Source: CAZOKH01 sp964580315 (GTDB lineage Bacteria; Chloroflexota; Anaerolineae; Anaerolineales; Anaerolineaceae). From it: a DNA stretch of 39,559 nucleotides. Below the pieces are notes generated by a model. That model was not told the origin of the DNA, ran no database searches, and was given only the letters and a program-made list of their open reading frames with translations. The number at the start of each line of letters is the position of its first letter. The stretch's first letter is position 1. The DNA lies in NCBI GenBank assembly GCA_964580315.1, contig CAZOKH010000027.1, positions 1 to 39,559 of the forward strand. Reading direction: 5' to 3'. The position numbers were made by a program, and so were the translations under genes. Shown in pieces: positions 1 to 10,600 of the stretch.

Positions 1-1
1 A

Positions 2-3000
2 CTTCCCTTCAGGACAGTGTTTGAAGCTCCCACCGTCAAAGAACTGGCAGAGCGGGTTGACCAGATAAAAAAGGGTGCTGAAGAAAAAGAGCAGATTGTT
101 CTAAAGGCGGCCGACAAAGCAGAAAGCTATCCGTTGTCGTATGCCCAGGAAAGTCTGTGGTTGGTGAACCAGTTGGAGCCGGGAAACAATGTTTACAATG
201 AGGCCAAAGCCTATCGCTTGAAAGGAAAATTGAATAAACAGGCGCTGGAGCAGGCGATCAATGCGTTGGTGCTGCGCCATGAAGCGCTGCGAACCAGGTT
301 CGTGGTGGTAGATGGGCAGGTTTCCCAGGTGATCGAAAAAGAAATGAAGATCGAATTGGAAGAGCTCGATCTAAGCGGCTACCTGGATGAGGAGAAGCGG
401 GAAGCTGCTGCCCAAAAATTTGCGCTGGAAGAAAAGCTGCGGCCTTTTAGCCTTGAAGAGGGGCCGCTTCTTCGAAGCAAGCTGCTGCTAATGAGCGAGG
501 ATGAAAGTATCCTGGTGCTGACAATCCATCACATTGTGATAGACGGCTGGTCGATGGGGGTGATAGACCGGGAACTGGGCCAGTTCTATTCGGCAGCACT
601 CAAGGGCGCATCGGCTGACCTGCCCGCGCTGCCATACCAGTACGTGGACTATACGCTGTGGCAGCGGAAGTGGATGCAAGGCGAAAATCAGGCTAAACAA
701 ATGGCCTTCTGGAAAGAAAAACTGGCGGGGCTTGTGACGCTGGATTTGCCGACTGATCATCCGAAGAGCGCAAAGCAAACCAATAACGGCGCCATATTGT
801 ATTTTGATGTGCCGCCGGAGATCGCGGACAGCTTCAAAGAATTGTGCAAGCGGGAAGGGGTTACGCTCTACATGGGACTGCTGGCGGCGTTCAATGTTTT
901 GCTGCACCGTTACAGCAGAGCCGTGGATATCACCGTGGGAACCGGCCTGGCCAATCGACGACAGGACGAAATTGAAGGCCTGATTGGTTATTTTGTCAAT
1001 ATGCTGGTGATGAGAAATAACCTGGAAGGCAACCCGCGATTTGTCGATTTGTTGAAAAAAGTCAAAGAAAGCACCCTGGAGGCATATGCCCACCAGGATT
1101 TGCCATTTACAAAGCTGGTGGAAGAGTTGCAGCCGGAACGGGAAAGCAACCGCAACCCGCTTTTCCAGGTGCTCTTTGAGCTTCAAAGCGCGCAAAAGTA
1201 TCTGCTTGAGATGGAAGGCTTGCAATCCATTGAATGGTTTGTAGATACCACCACAGCCAAATTTGACCTGTCGCTGTTTATGGAAGAGTTTGGAGAGAAC
1301 TTGCAGGGCAGCTTTGAATACAGCACCGATCTGTATGAGCGAGAGACCATTGAACGCATGGCAGGGCACCTGCTGGAGATTTTGCGGGGCATTTTGGGGA
1401 ATGTTGAAGAGCGTATTGATCAACTGCCCTTGCTGACGGCAAAGGAACGCGAACAAATCTTGACGGAATGGAACCGGACTGAGGCAGATTATCCGCGTGA
1501 AAGCAGTGTGCATAAAGAATTTGAAAAATGCGTTGAAGACTATCCTGACAATGTGGCAGTAGTTTGCGGCAATGAACAGGTGAGTTACCAGGAATTGAAC
1601 AAAAGAGCAAACCGCCTGGCGCGCTATCTGGTTGACCTGGGAATCAAAGAAGGCGATCTGGTTGGCATTTACATTGAGCGCTCAGTGGATATGATTGCTG
1701 GTTTGCTGGCAATTCTCAAGGCTGGCGGGGTGTATGTACCCCTGGAAGCGTCCTATCCAAAGGAACGACTGGTTTATATACTGGAAGATATCGAAGCCAG
1801 GATTGTCTTAACCCAGGAAAAAATGGCTCATAAGCTGCCGGGCGGATCAATTCAAAAAATTGTTTTGGATCGTGATGCAGAACGGATTGTTGGCTATGAA
1901 GCCGCAAATTTGAATATGTGCTCAAAACCTGACGATCTGGCTTACGTGATGTACACTTCGGGATCGACCGGATTGCCAAAGGGAGTGTGCGTGCCGCACC
2001 GCGGCATTGTCAGGCTGGTGAAGAACCAGAATTTCATTGAATATCGACCTGACGATGGATTTATTCAATTTTCCAACCTGGCTTTTGATCTTTCGACATT
2101 TGAAATCTGGGGGAGTTTGCTGAATGGCGGCAAGCTGGTTGTGATTCCAGGATTGCAGGCCACACTGGCGCAACTGGGAAATGAGATTCAAAAACAAAAA
2201 GTGTCAACCCTGTGGCTGACGGCTGGTTTATTCCACCAGATGGTCGAAGAGAACTTTGAGGGCCTGAGAGGGCTGAAGTACCTGGTTGCGGGCGGTGATG
2301 TGATATCTCCGAAACACGTACGCACCGTTTTGGAGAAAATGCCAGAATGTACCATGATCAACGGATATGGGCCAACGGAGAATACAACCTTCACAACCTG
2401 TTATGTGATGCATGGCCCTGAAGATGACTGGGTTTCTGTGCCCATTGGAAAACCACTGGCAAACACCACGGTTTATATCCTGGATGAGTATATGCAGCCG
2501 GTGCCGGTGGGGGTTATGGGAGAACTTTACACCGGCGGCGATGGATTGGCGCAGGGATACTGGCGGCGTCCTGAATTGACCGCTGAACGATTTGTGCCTG
2601 ATCCATTCAGCGCCACAGACAGCGCGCGATTGTACCGAACTGGCGACTATGCACGCTATTTGCCCGACGGGCGTATAGAATTTTTGGGACGCATGGATTT
2701 TCAGGTTAAGATTCGCGGTTTTCGCGTGGAACTGGGAGAGATTGAAACTGCCCTGGAAGCCAATGAAAGTGTTGAGCAGGCCGTGGTGATTACGCGCGAA
2801 AAAGAAAATCATGACAAACAGATTGAAGCATATCTGGTTCCGGTCAAAAGAAAAGTCCCGCTGGATAAAGCCCGATTACGTGATTACCTGAAAAGCACAT
2901 TACCCGATTACATGATTCCCACGGTGATTGTGGAAGTGGAGCAAATGCCGTTGACCGTCAGCGGGAAAATGGATCGGCGGGCGCTGAGCAAACTGGGCGG

Positions 3001-6000
3001 CTCAATGCCCCGGGAAGAAAAGCAATATGTTGCACCGCGTGATATGAATGAAACAATCATTGCGGATGAGTGGAAGTCGATCTTCGGTAAAGAGCGCGTT
3101 GGAGTGGACGACAACTTTTTTGAACTGGGCGGGCACTCATTGCTGGCGATGAAATTAATTGCTCGTTTGAAAAAACGATTCGGAGTCGAGGTTCCATTTA
3201 AAATAATATTTGAAGCTCCAACCGTGAGTGCATTGGCAAAACGTGTGGAACAAATTATCAGGGAGACGGAAGAAAAGGAACAGGTTATTTTGCAGGTTAC
3301 CGAGAAAGCAGATTTTTACCCGTTATCTTATGCCCAGGAAAGCATGTGGCTGGTAAACCGGCTCGATCCGAATAGCAGTGAATACAATGAGTTAAGAGCC
3401 TACTGTCTGGAAGGAAAACTGGACAGGGATGCGTTGGAGCAGGCAATCAATGGTCTGCTGATGCGGCATGAAGCGCTGCGAACGAAGTTTTTAATGATTG
3501 GCGGGCAGGCAGTGCAAGTTGTTGAAAAGGAAATGAAGATCGGGCTGGAGGAAATTGACCTGTCGGGATCGCCGGAGACGGAGAGGGAAAACCTGGCAAG
3601 GGAAATTGCCGCAGGAGAAAGACTGCGGAAATTTGACCTGGAAAAAGGGCCGTTATTAAGAGGATTGTTGTTTACGCTGGGAGAAGATCGTTACATCCTG
3701 GTTTTGCTGATGCATCATATTGCGATAGATGGATGGTCAATGGGTGTGTTGGATCGAGACCTGGGTAAATTATATACCGCGGCTGTTAGAAGAGAACCCG
3801 TAAACCTGCCTGCGCTTCCATACCAGTACGTGGATTATACGCTATGGCAGCGGGAGTGGATGAAAGGTGAAAAACATGCATTGCAAATGGCTTATTGGAA
3901 AGAAAAATTGGCAGGGCTGACAACGCTGGACTTGCCGACTGATTTTCCAAGGAGCGCAAAGCAAACCAATAACGGGGCTATTGTATTTTTCGATGTGCCG
4001 GCGGATATCACGAAGGGGATACTGGAACTGTGCAAACGGGAAGAAGCAACCCTGTTTATGGGACTGCTGGCGGCATTCAATGTGCTGCTTCACCGCTACA
4101 GCAGCGCCGTGGATATTACCGTGGGAACCGGGGTAGCCAACCGAAGGCAGGAAGAAATTGAAGGTTTGATTGGCTACTTTATGAACATGCTGGTAATGAG
4201 GAATGACCTGGGAGGAAACCCAAAATTTGTTGACCTGCTGCGGCAGGTGAAAGAAAACACCCTGGAGGCATATGCCCACCAGGACTTGCCGTTTACCAAA
4301 CTGGTGGAAGAATTGCAGCCGGCACGCGAAAGCAACCGAAACCCGCTTTTCCAGGTGGTGTTTGAACTACTGAGTGCGCAAAAGTATCCATTGGAGATGG
4401 AAGGGCTGCGCTCGTCCGAATGGATTGTTTCGGAAGAGACAGCAAAATTTGACCTGTCGTTTTTCATAGAGGAAAAGAATGGAAGGCTGGAAGGGGGCTT
4501 TGAGTACAGTACCGACCTGTATGATCGTGAGACCATGGAACGAATGGCCGGACACTTGAGAGAGATACTAAAAGCGGTTGTGAAGAACCCGGAAGAACGG
4601 ATTGATTTGCTGCCCATGCTGACGGCGAAGGAATACGAACAAATTGTGGTGGAATGGAATCAAACTGAAAGTGACTATCCGCGCAACAGCAGTGTGCAAA
4701 GAGAATTTGAATTGCAGGCGGCGGCAAGATCTGAGGCGGTGGCGCTGGTTAGCGGTGGGAAAAACGTCAGTTATCAAGAGTTAAATGAGAGGGCAAATCG
4801 ACTGGCAAGATACCTGCTTGAACTGGGGGTGAAGGAAGGAGATTACGTTGCCATTTGTGTCGAGCGTTCCATTGAGATGATTGTGTGCTTGCTGGCAATT
4901 CTCAAGGCGGGGGGAGTGTATTTGCCGTTAGACATTTCCTATCCGCAGGAGCGCTTAAATTTCATGTTGGAAGATTCGGCTGCCAGGATTGTGTTGACGC
5001 AGGAAAGCCTGGCCCAAAAAATTACAGGGGCCGGATTGCAAATCATTTTGCTGGATCGCGAGAAAGCTCGCATTGATCGCTATGATTCAGATAACCTGGA
5101 AATTCAATCGAAACCAGACAGCGCGGCTTATGTGATGTATACGTCCGGTTCGACTGGCGTTCCCAAAGGAGTGTGCGTTCCTCATCGCGGTATTGTTCGC
5201 CTTGTGAAGAACCAGAATTACATGGAGTTTGGACCCGGGGAGGTGTTTATCCAGTTTGCAAATGTTGCCTTTGATGCTTCCACCCTGGAAATTTGGGGAT
5301 GTTTATTGAATGGCGGCAAACTGGTGATCATTCCGCAGCAGCAGCCGACGTTGTCTGAACTTGGAAGAGTTATTCGAGAACAGAAGGTGACAACACTCGC
5401 CCTGACGGCCGGACTGTTTCATGTGCTGGTTGAAACGAATCTTGAAGATTTGCGGGGCTTGAAGTATTTTATTGTTGGAGGTGATGTGTTGTCGCCCAGG
5501 GCGGCCATGACTGTGCTGGAAAACCTGGATGGATGCACCTTAATCAATGCCTATGGCCCCACTGAAAACACCACCAATACCACCTGCCATGTAATGAACA
5601 ACAGGCAGCACAAAGAAAGATGGTCAAGTGTGCCGATTGGCAGGCCTGTGTCCAATACAACAGTTTACATCCTGGATGATTACTTGCAGCCGGTGCCGGT
5701 GGGTGTTAAAGGAGAACTGCTCACTGGAGGAGACGGGGTGGCGCTTGGTTATCTCAACCGGCCTGAACTGACCGCAGAAAGGTTTGTGCCCGACCCATTC
5801 AGCGCGCAAGAAGGCGCGCGGCTGTACCGCACTGGCGATTATGCGCGCTACCTGCCGGATGGAAAAATTGAATTCCTGGGGAGAATTGACAAGCAAATCA
5901 AGATTCGCGGTTTTCGGGTTGAACTGGGTGAAATTGAAGCCAAAATTGAAGATCACCACGCGGTTAAACAGGTGGTGATCGAATCGGTCGATCTTAAAAA

Positions 6001-7294
6001 TGGTGATAAACGCATCCACGCTTATATTGTCTTAAAGCCTGGTTTGACAGTAACCGGCACTGAACTGGAATCATTCTTAAAAGTTGATTTGCCCGATTAC
6101 ATGATTCCCAATTCTTTTGTGTTTTTGGATGCTTTTCCGCTGACGCCGAATGGCAAGGTGGATAGAAAAGCGCTGGCTAAAATTCAAAAGGCTGAGGTGG
6201 AAAAGAAAAGGGAATATATTCAAGCGACGAATCCATTGGAAGATAAACTGGTTCAAATGTGGTGCGAGGTGCTCGGCCTGGAACGGGTGGGAATCAACAA
6301 TAACTTTTTTGAGCTGGGTGGCAATTCACTGCTGGCTGCCCGCCTGTTCTCTTCCATTGAAACGGTGTTTGGAAAACAATTGCCTATAACCATGCTTTTT
6401 AAGAATCCAACGGTTGCCCAGTTCGCTGATGCGCTTAGCCGGGAACAATTATCCATATCGAATCGCTCGTTGATTGCCATAAAGGAAGGCGGTTCCAAAC
6501 GACCGTTGTACTGTATCCATACACTTGGCGGTATGGTTGGAACCTATTATCTGCTGGCAAAGTATCTTGATGATGACCAACCCGTTTATGGTGTGTTTTC
6601 TCAATGGGAAAATGAGAAAGAAAAAATCTATTCCTCCATTGAAGAAACCGCGTCATATTGCGCAGAGCAAATTATGGCATTCCAATCTGAAGGGCCTTAT
6701 CTGATTGGCGGCTATTCCTTCGGCGGCATGGTGGCTTTTGAGACTGCCCGGCAAATTCATTTGCGCGGCGGTGAAGTTGGTCTTCTGGCATTGTTTGATA
6801 CGTTGCCCACCATTCAATCATTGCCTTACCCCGGGCGTATTCCTTATGAAATTAGCTATTGGGCTCGTTATGTTGGATATCACTTGAGAAAAATGATGGA
6901 TAATCCTGCCAGCAAGATGGGAGATTACTTGCTGCTGCGTTTGAAAAAAGTGGTCAAAAAAATTAGAGACAGGATGAAAAAGTGGAATCTTGAACAGCCA
7001 GCGGCGGATAAAATTGAGCGCACTGAGGCGGTGATTCAAACCAATATGAAAGCCTTTGAGAAGTATAAATATCCTCAGGCGCCCTTAAAGGTCACTTTGT
7101 TCAAAGCCCAGCAGGAATATACAGATACTTTCCATAAACATCCATACGGTTGGCAGTTCTTTGCGATGAACGGGGTTGAAATTTGTAATTGCCACGGCAA
7201 TCACTACACCTTTTTCAAGATGCCGCATGTTCAAGACCTTTCCCGTTCGCTTCAATCCTACCTGGACAGGTCAAGCGAGTCGGCCGGGCAGTGA
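2..7294 (+). CDS. Non-ribosomal peptide synthetase, 3' part (T tail-C-A-T-C-A-T-TE)
   Basis: The reading frame is open at the left edge and the first residues are the end of a carrier domain, so the gene starts upstream. Numbering from a GTG at 17, the order is: condensation domain with HHIVIDG at 171-177; adenylation domain with YTSGSTG near 646-652; carrier with LGGHSL (phosphopantetheine Ser1041); second condensation domain with HHIAIDG from 1233; second adenylation domain near 1705; second carrier (LGGNSL, Ser2104); then a type I thioesterase with GYSFGG (Ser2234), an Asp near 2262 and His2396. No epimerisation domain is seen. By alignment to GrsA the specificity codes read DLFWVGGTFK (first, close to valine-type codes) and DALAIGATNK (second, not assignable). 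The two modules are strikingly alike. The protein extends a peptide by two residues and releases it by hydrolysis or cyclisation. The family call is certain; the product is unknown. Confidence 0.96.
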   Translation, partial: LPFRTVFEAPTVKELAERVDQIKKGAEEKEQIVLKAADKAESYPLSYAQESLWLVNQLEPGNNVYNEAKAYRLKGKLNKQALEQAINALVLRHEALRTRFVVVDGQVSQVIEKEMKIELEELDLSGYLDEEKREAAAQKFALEEKLRPFSLEEGPLLRSKLLLMSEDESILVLTIHHIVIDGWSMGVIDRELGQFYSAALKGASADLPALPYQYVDYTLWQRKWMQGENQAKQMAFWKEKLAGLVTLDLPTDHPKSAKQTNNGAILYFDVPPEIADSFKELCKREGVTLYMGLLAAFNVLLHRYSRAVDITVGTGLANRRQDEIEGLIGYFVNMLVMRNNLEGNPRFVDLLKKVKESTLEAYAHQDLPFTKLVEELQPERESNRNPLFQVLFELQSAQKYLLEMEGLQSIEWFVDTTTAKFDLSLFMEEFGENLQGSFEYSTDLYERETIERMAGHLLEILRGILGNVEERIDQLPLLTAKEREQILTEWNRTEADYPRESSVHKEFEKCVEDYPDNVAVVCGNEQVSYQELNKRANRLARYLVDLGIKEGDLVGIYIERSVDMIAGLLAILKAGGVYVPLEASYPKERLVYILEDIEARIVLTQEKMAHKLPGGSIQKIVLDRDAERIVGYEAANLNMCSKPDDLAYVMYTSGSTGLPKGVCVPHRGIVRLVKNQNFIEYRPDDGFIQFSNLAFDLSTFEIWGSLLNGGKLVVIPGLQATLAQLGNEIQKQKVSTLWLTAGLFHQMVEENFEGLRGLKYLVAGGDVISPKHVRTVLEKMPECTMINGYGPTENTTFTTCYVMHGPEDDWVSVPIGKPLANTTVYILDEYMQPVPVGVMGELYTGGDGLAQGYWRRPELTAERFVPDPFSATDSARLYRTGDYARYLPDGRIEFLGRMDFQVKIRGFRVELGEIETALEANESVEQAVVITREKENHDKQIEAYLVPVKRKVPLDKARLRDYLKSTLPDYMIPTVIVEVEQMPLTVSGKMDRRALSKLGGSMPREEKQYVAPRDMNETIIADEWKSIFGKERVGVDDNFFELGGHSLLAMKLIARLKKRFGVEVPFKIIFEAPTVSALAKRVEQIIRETEEKEQVILQVTEKADFYPLSYAQESMWLVNRLDPNSSEYNELRAYCLEGKLDRDALEQAINGLLMRHEALRTKFLMIGGQAVQVVEKEMKIGLEEIDLSGSPETERENLAREIAAGERLRKFDLEKGPLLRGLLFTLGEDRYILVLLMHHIAIDGWSMGVLDRDLGKLYTAAVRREPVNLPALPYQYVDYTLWQREWMKGEKHALQMAYWKEKLAGLTTLDLPTDFPRSAKQTNNGAIVFFDVPADITKGILELCKREEATLFMGLLAAFNVLLHRYSSAVDITVGTGVANRRQEEIEGLIGYFMNMLVMRNDLGGNPKFVDLLRQVKENTLEAYAHQDLPFTKLVEELQPARESNRNPLFQVVFELLSAQKYPLEMEGLRSSEWIVSEETAKFDLSFFIEEKNGRLEGGFEYSTDLYDRETMERMAGHLREILKAVVKNPEERIDLLPMLTAKEYEQIVVEWNQTESDYPRNSSVQREFELQAAARSEAVALVSGGKNVSYQELNERANRLARYLLELGVKEGDYVAICVERSIEMIVCLLAILKAGGVYLPLDISYPQERLNFMLEDSAARIVLTQESLAQKITGAGLQIILLDREKARIDRYDSDNLEIQSKPDSAAYVMYTSGSTGVPKGVCVPHRGIVRLVKNQNYMEFGPGEVFIQFANVAFDASTLEIWGCLLNGGKLVIIPQQQPTLSELGRVIREQKVTTLALTAGLFHVLVETNLEDLRGLKYFIVGGDVLSPRAAMTVLENLDGCTLINAYGPTENTTNTTCHVMNNRQHKERWSSVPIGRPVSNTTVYILDDYLQPVPVGVKGELLTGGDGVALGYLNRPELTAERFVPDPFSAQEGARLYRTGDYARYLPDGKIEFLGRIDKQIKIRGFRVELGEIEAKIEDHHAVKQVVIESVDLKNGDKRIHAYIVLKPGLTVTGTELESFLKVDLPDYMIPNSFVFLDAFPLTPNGKVDRKALAKIQKAEVEKKREYIQATNPLEDKLVQMWCEVLGLERVGINNNFFELGGNSLLAARLFSSIETVFGKQLPITMLFKNPTVAQFADALSREQLSISNRSLIAIKEGGSKRPLYCIHTLGGMVGTYYLLAKYLDDDQPVYGVFSQWENEKEKIYSSIEETASYCAEQIMAFQSEGPYLIGGYSFGGMVAFETARQIHLRGGEVGLLALFDTLPTIQSLPYPGRIPYEISYWARYVGYHLRKMMDNPASKMGDYLLLRLKKVVKKIRDRMKKWNLEQPAADKIERTEAVIQTNMKAFEKYKYPQAPLKVTLFKAQQEYTDTFHKHPYGWQFFAMNGVEICNCHGNHYTFFKMPHVQDLSRSLQSYLDRSSESAGQ

Positions 7295-7365
7295 AAACAG
7301 GCGAATTGATTGGTTTGGGAATGTTAGAAAAGATAATTAAATAATGTTTTAATATTGTCGTGTTA

Positions 7366-7374
7366 TGGTATAAT
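7366..7374 (+). promoter_or_regulatory. Extended -10 promoter upstream of riboswitch
   Basis: TGG followed by a perfect TATAAT (7369-7374) forms an extended -10 element in an AT-rich stretch after the synthetase gene. No good -35 is seen at normal spacing, which extended -10 promoters tolerate. Transcription would begin near 7381, about 90 nt before the riboswitch aptamer. Inferred from sequence only. Confidence 0.5.
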
Positions 7375-7463
7375 AACAATTGGTATATTCCGGACAAAAT
7401 ATTAACCAAGCTTACAATTATGAAGGCTCAAATACCTGAGTAGTATGATAATATTTGCATAAG

Positions 7464-7553
7464 TAAGCGCAGAAATGGCAAACCTGTCGAAAGGCAGGGA
7501 CGCAAAGTCACGGGACTAAACAGTAGAAATACTGCATGTCAGCCGAACTCCCT
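7464..7553 (+). promoter_or_regulatory. Cyclic-di-GMP-I riboswitch (GEMM-I) aptamer
   Basis: The core shows the GEMM-I hallmarks in order. GGCAAACC (7477-7484) is followed by a 6-bp hairpin capped by a GAAA tetraloop (7483-7498), then GGGACGCAAAG (about 7497-7507). Next is ACTAAAC (7515-7521), resembling a tetraloop receptor, a second hairpin with arms CAGTA/TACTG, and a closing segment near GTCAGCCG. Members of this class bind c-di-GMP between the two helical stacks. A 9-nt segment at 7464-7472 is complementary to 7590-7598, inside the downstream terminator, which suggests a switching helix. It lies in the leader of the beta-helix gene starting at 7662. The class is confident; the direction of control is not. 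Confidence 0.93.
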
Positions 7554-7584
7554 CAGCTAACTTTTGCTGTATATATATGTAGTT

Positions 7585-7617
7585 ATTCCCTGCGCTTAAA
7601 AGCCAGGGAATTTTTTT
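7585..7617 (+). terminator. Intrinsic terminator, riboswitch expression platform
   Basis: An 8-bp stem (7585-7592 with 7604-7611) stacks on a 3-bp inner stem (7594-7596 with 7601-7603) around one bulged C. A run of seven T (7611-7617) follows. It lies 32 nt after the aptamer and 44 nt before the start codon, where a transcription-control platform is expected. Its 5' arm overlaps the segment (7590-7598) that can pair with 7464-7472, so terminator and alternative helix exclude each other. Confidence 0.85.
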
Positions 7618-7661
7618 AACGGTACGTTATTCTCTGCGCTTGCTTGAAAGGTAAGGTTTAC

Positions 7662-10600
7662 ATGTTCAAGCAAACGCATATTTTTAAGGGTAGTTTACCA
7701 AAAGCGTCAGAATTCCCTGTCAGGATGGGTTTGGTTATTTTGATCGCCCTTTTCCTGGCGGTAATATTCCAACCGTTTTCCGTCGCTTCGGCTGCTGATA
7801 GCAATTATTTCGTCAGCACGACCGGCTCCGACACGAACGCGGGTACATCCAGCCAACCCTGGAAGACCATTCAAAAATGCGCAAACACGCTCTCGGCAGG
7901 CGACACTTGCGTTGTCCTGGAGGGAACGTATAACGAGCGCGTGACGATGACCCGTTCGGGCAGCTCCGGTGCGCCGATCACTTTCCAGGCGCTCGGGAAT
8001 GTTGTGATGAAGGGTTTCACGGTTCGGGCAAACTATGTTTCGATTAAGGGTTTTGAAATCACCAACACTCCCGATGCTTCCGATCATGGTTGGGGCATTT
8101 TCTACCAGGGAGCTTATGGCGTTATTGAAAACAACTATGTGCACTATGCCACACGCGGCGGCATCACCGTTTTTGCGACGATTACCACTGCAACCAATAC
8201 CCATCATGTTACTGTGAGGGGCAACCGCTTGTACAGAAATTCCATGATGGGTATCGAGGTTAGCGGACGCGATAACTTGATTGAAGGAAATGAAATCTGG
8301 GGCACCATTCAGCATCATCCCAGCTGGGTCAACCGCCCTTCTTATGTCGATGCTGATGGTATCAGTTTCTTTGGAAGCGGGCACGTCATTCGCAAGAATT
8401 ATATTCACGATATCTTATACGGTATCCCGGAAAATATTAATCCGCATATTGACTGCTTTCAGACCTGGAGTGACAGCGGCAAAGAGGCTGCCAGTTATGT
8501 AACCATTGAGCAAAATCACTGTGTAAATTTGAATGCCCAGGCCGCCAATGAAGTTGGCCAGGGTTTTATGATGGGATATGCCACACACATCACCATTCGC
8601 AATAACATCATTGAAGCCTTCCGCGGTATTAATGCCATCAATAATTGTCAATATCTCGAAGTTGTCAATAACACGTTCATTGGCAACCCCAACACATCCA
8701 TGCTTTCTTATTATCCCAGTGGTGTGGGTTTTACAAATTCTCCCAACGGGTTGGTATTGAATAATGTGTTTTATAACGTGATCGATACCATTATTAAAGC
8801 TGATACCGCTTCCAAGGTGGGGCTTGTGGTAACACACAACAATGCCTATCGCAGCGATGGTGTGGCGCTGGCAGGCTTAACAGCTTATCCCAATAATTAC
8901 TGGAATACGCAACCCAAACTGGTTGATCCGACATCGGGAAATTATCGCCTGCAATCCAGCTCGCCGCTGGTTGATAAAGGTTCTTCTTATGCATCGAATG
9001 TGATCGATTACGACGATCAAGTTCGCCCGCAGGGTTCCGGTTATGAAATTGGTGCTTATGAATACCAATCGGCTGCCCCCACGGCTACTTCGAATCCGAC
9101 GAATACGGCAACCGCATTCGTAACCCAAACGCCTACCAAGACGGCGACCAAAACCCCCACCGCAACCTTTACCAGCACGGCTACTTTTACCAATACACCG
9201 ACCAAGACGGCAACCAAGACCCCAACCGCAACCTTTACCAGCACGGCTACTTTTACCAATACACCGACCAAGACGGCAACCAAAACTCCAACCGCCACCT
9301 TTACCAGCACGGCTACATTTACCAATACACCGGCCCCCACCCAGACCAACACACCGGCCCCCACTCAGACCCAGGTTCCCACTCAGAAACCTCGGCTGCC
9401 AGAATTGCCGGAAGTTGCCAATGGATTATATGTGAGCGTGGACGGATCGGATGAAAATTTGGGAACGGCAGAGCAGCCGTGGCAAACGATTCAAAAATGC
9501 GCCAGTGAAGCCCAAGCTGGAGAAACCTGTGTGGTGGTGGAAGGAACCTATACAGAACGGGTGCAGGTGACGAATTCGGGGAGCGAAGGATCGCCGATAA
9601 CCTTCCTGGCAGTGGGCAGGGTGATCATGGAAGGCTTCACGGTGAAGGCAGACAATGTGACCATCAAAGGATTTGAGATCACGCACACGCCGGATGCGGC
9701 CGAAGACGGCTGGGGCATATTCTACCAGGGGGCTGGCGGTGTGATAGAAGAGAATGATGTGTTCAATGCCACGCGCGGGGGGATCAAAGTGAGTGCGGTG
9801 GTGGGCAGTGAAGCGAACACGCACGATGTGACGGTGAAGAACAACCGGTTGTACCGCAATGGGCAGGTTGGGGTGGAAGTGCACGGGCGGGGGCACGTGG
9901 TGGAAGGCAATGAAATCTGGGGTACGATCCAGAACCATCCCGACAGCAGCGAGGGCGGGCAGCGAGACGCAGACGGGATCCGCTTCTTTGGGAGCGGGCA
10001 TGAGCTGAAACGGAACAATATCCACGACATTAGCTATGCCGACGCAGAGAACGACAACCCGCAAATCGACTGTTTTGAGACCTGGAGTGATGGAGAGCAT
10101 GAAGGCGCGAGTGATGTCGTGATTGAGCAGAATGTGTGCGCCAACCGGCAAGCCGAAAGCGAGCAGGAGGTGGGGCGCGGGGTGCAACTGGCAAATGCCA
10201 GCAACATCACCATACGCAGCAATGAAATCAGGGCGTACCGCGGGGTGAATGCGGTGAACAGCAGCGGGATTGAGGTGAACGGCAACACGGTGCGCGGTGA
10301 CGCAGACGGTTCGCAGATGGCGTATGAGAGCTACGGCGTGAAGTTGACCAACTCGGTGAACGTCACGGTGACAAACAACATCTTCCATGACCTGTTTGGG
10401 ACGGTGATTGTGACCGACGCGGCCTCGCAGGCGGGGCTGGTGGTGACCAACAACGACATGCCGGTTTTGCCCACTGGAAAGGAAAAGGTTGCGCCTCCGC
10501 AGGTTGAAGAGCCTACCGGCGCCATCGAGGATGACATTGATGGGGTGGAAGCTCCGATAAATGAAGGAGGTCCGTCAATTGATCTTCCGGTAGAGGAATC

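Noticed and set aside
488..1513. 341-aa minus-strand open frame inside the synthetase gene
   Set aside because: It is antisense to conserved condensation-domain sequence and lacks any recognisable motif, so it is a shadow frame.
9135..9332. Tandem repeats considered as a CRISPR array
   Set aside because: The units are contiguous, 66 bp long and in frame, with no unique spacers; they encode the Thr-Pro linker.
9426..10388. Long minus-strand open frame, also present as 12829-13974
   Set aside because: It lies opposite the repeated beta-helix cassette and is duplicated only because the cassette is. Its His/Pro-rich translation looks like an artefact of GC-rich antisense.
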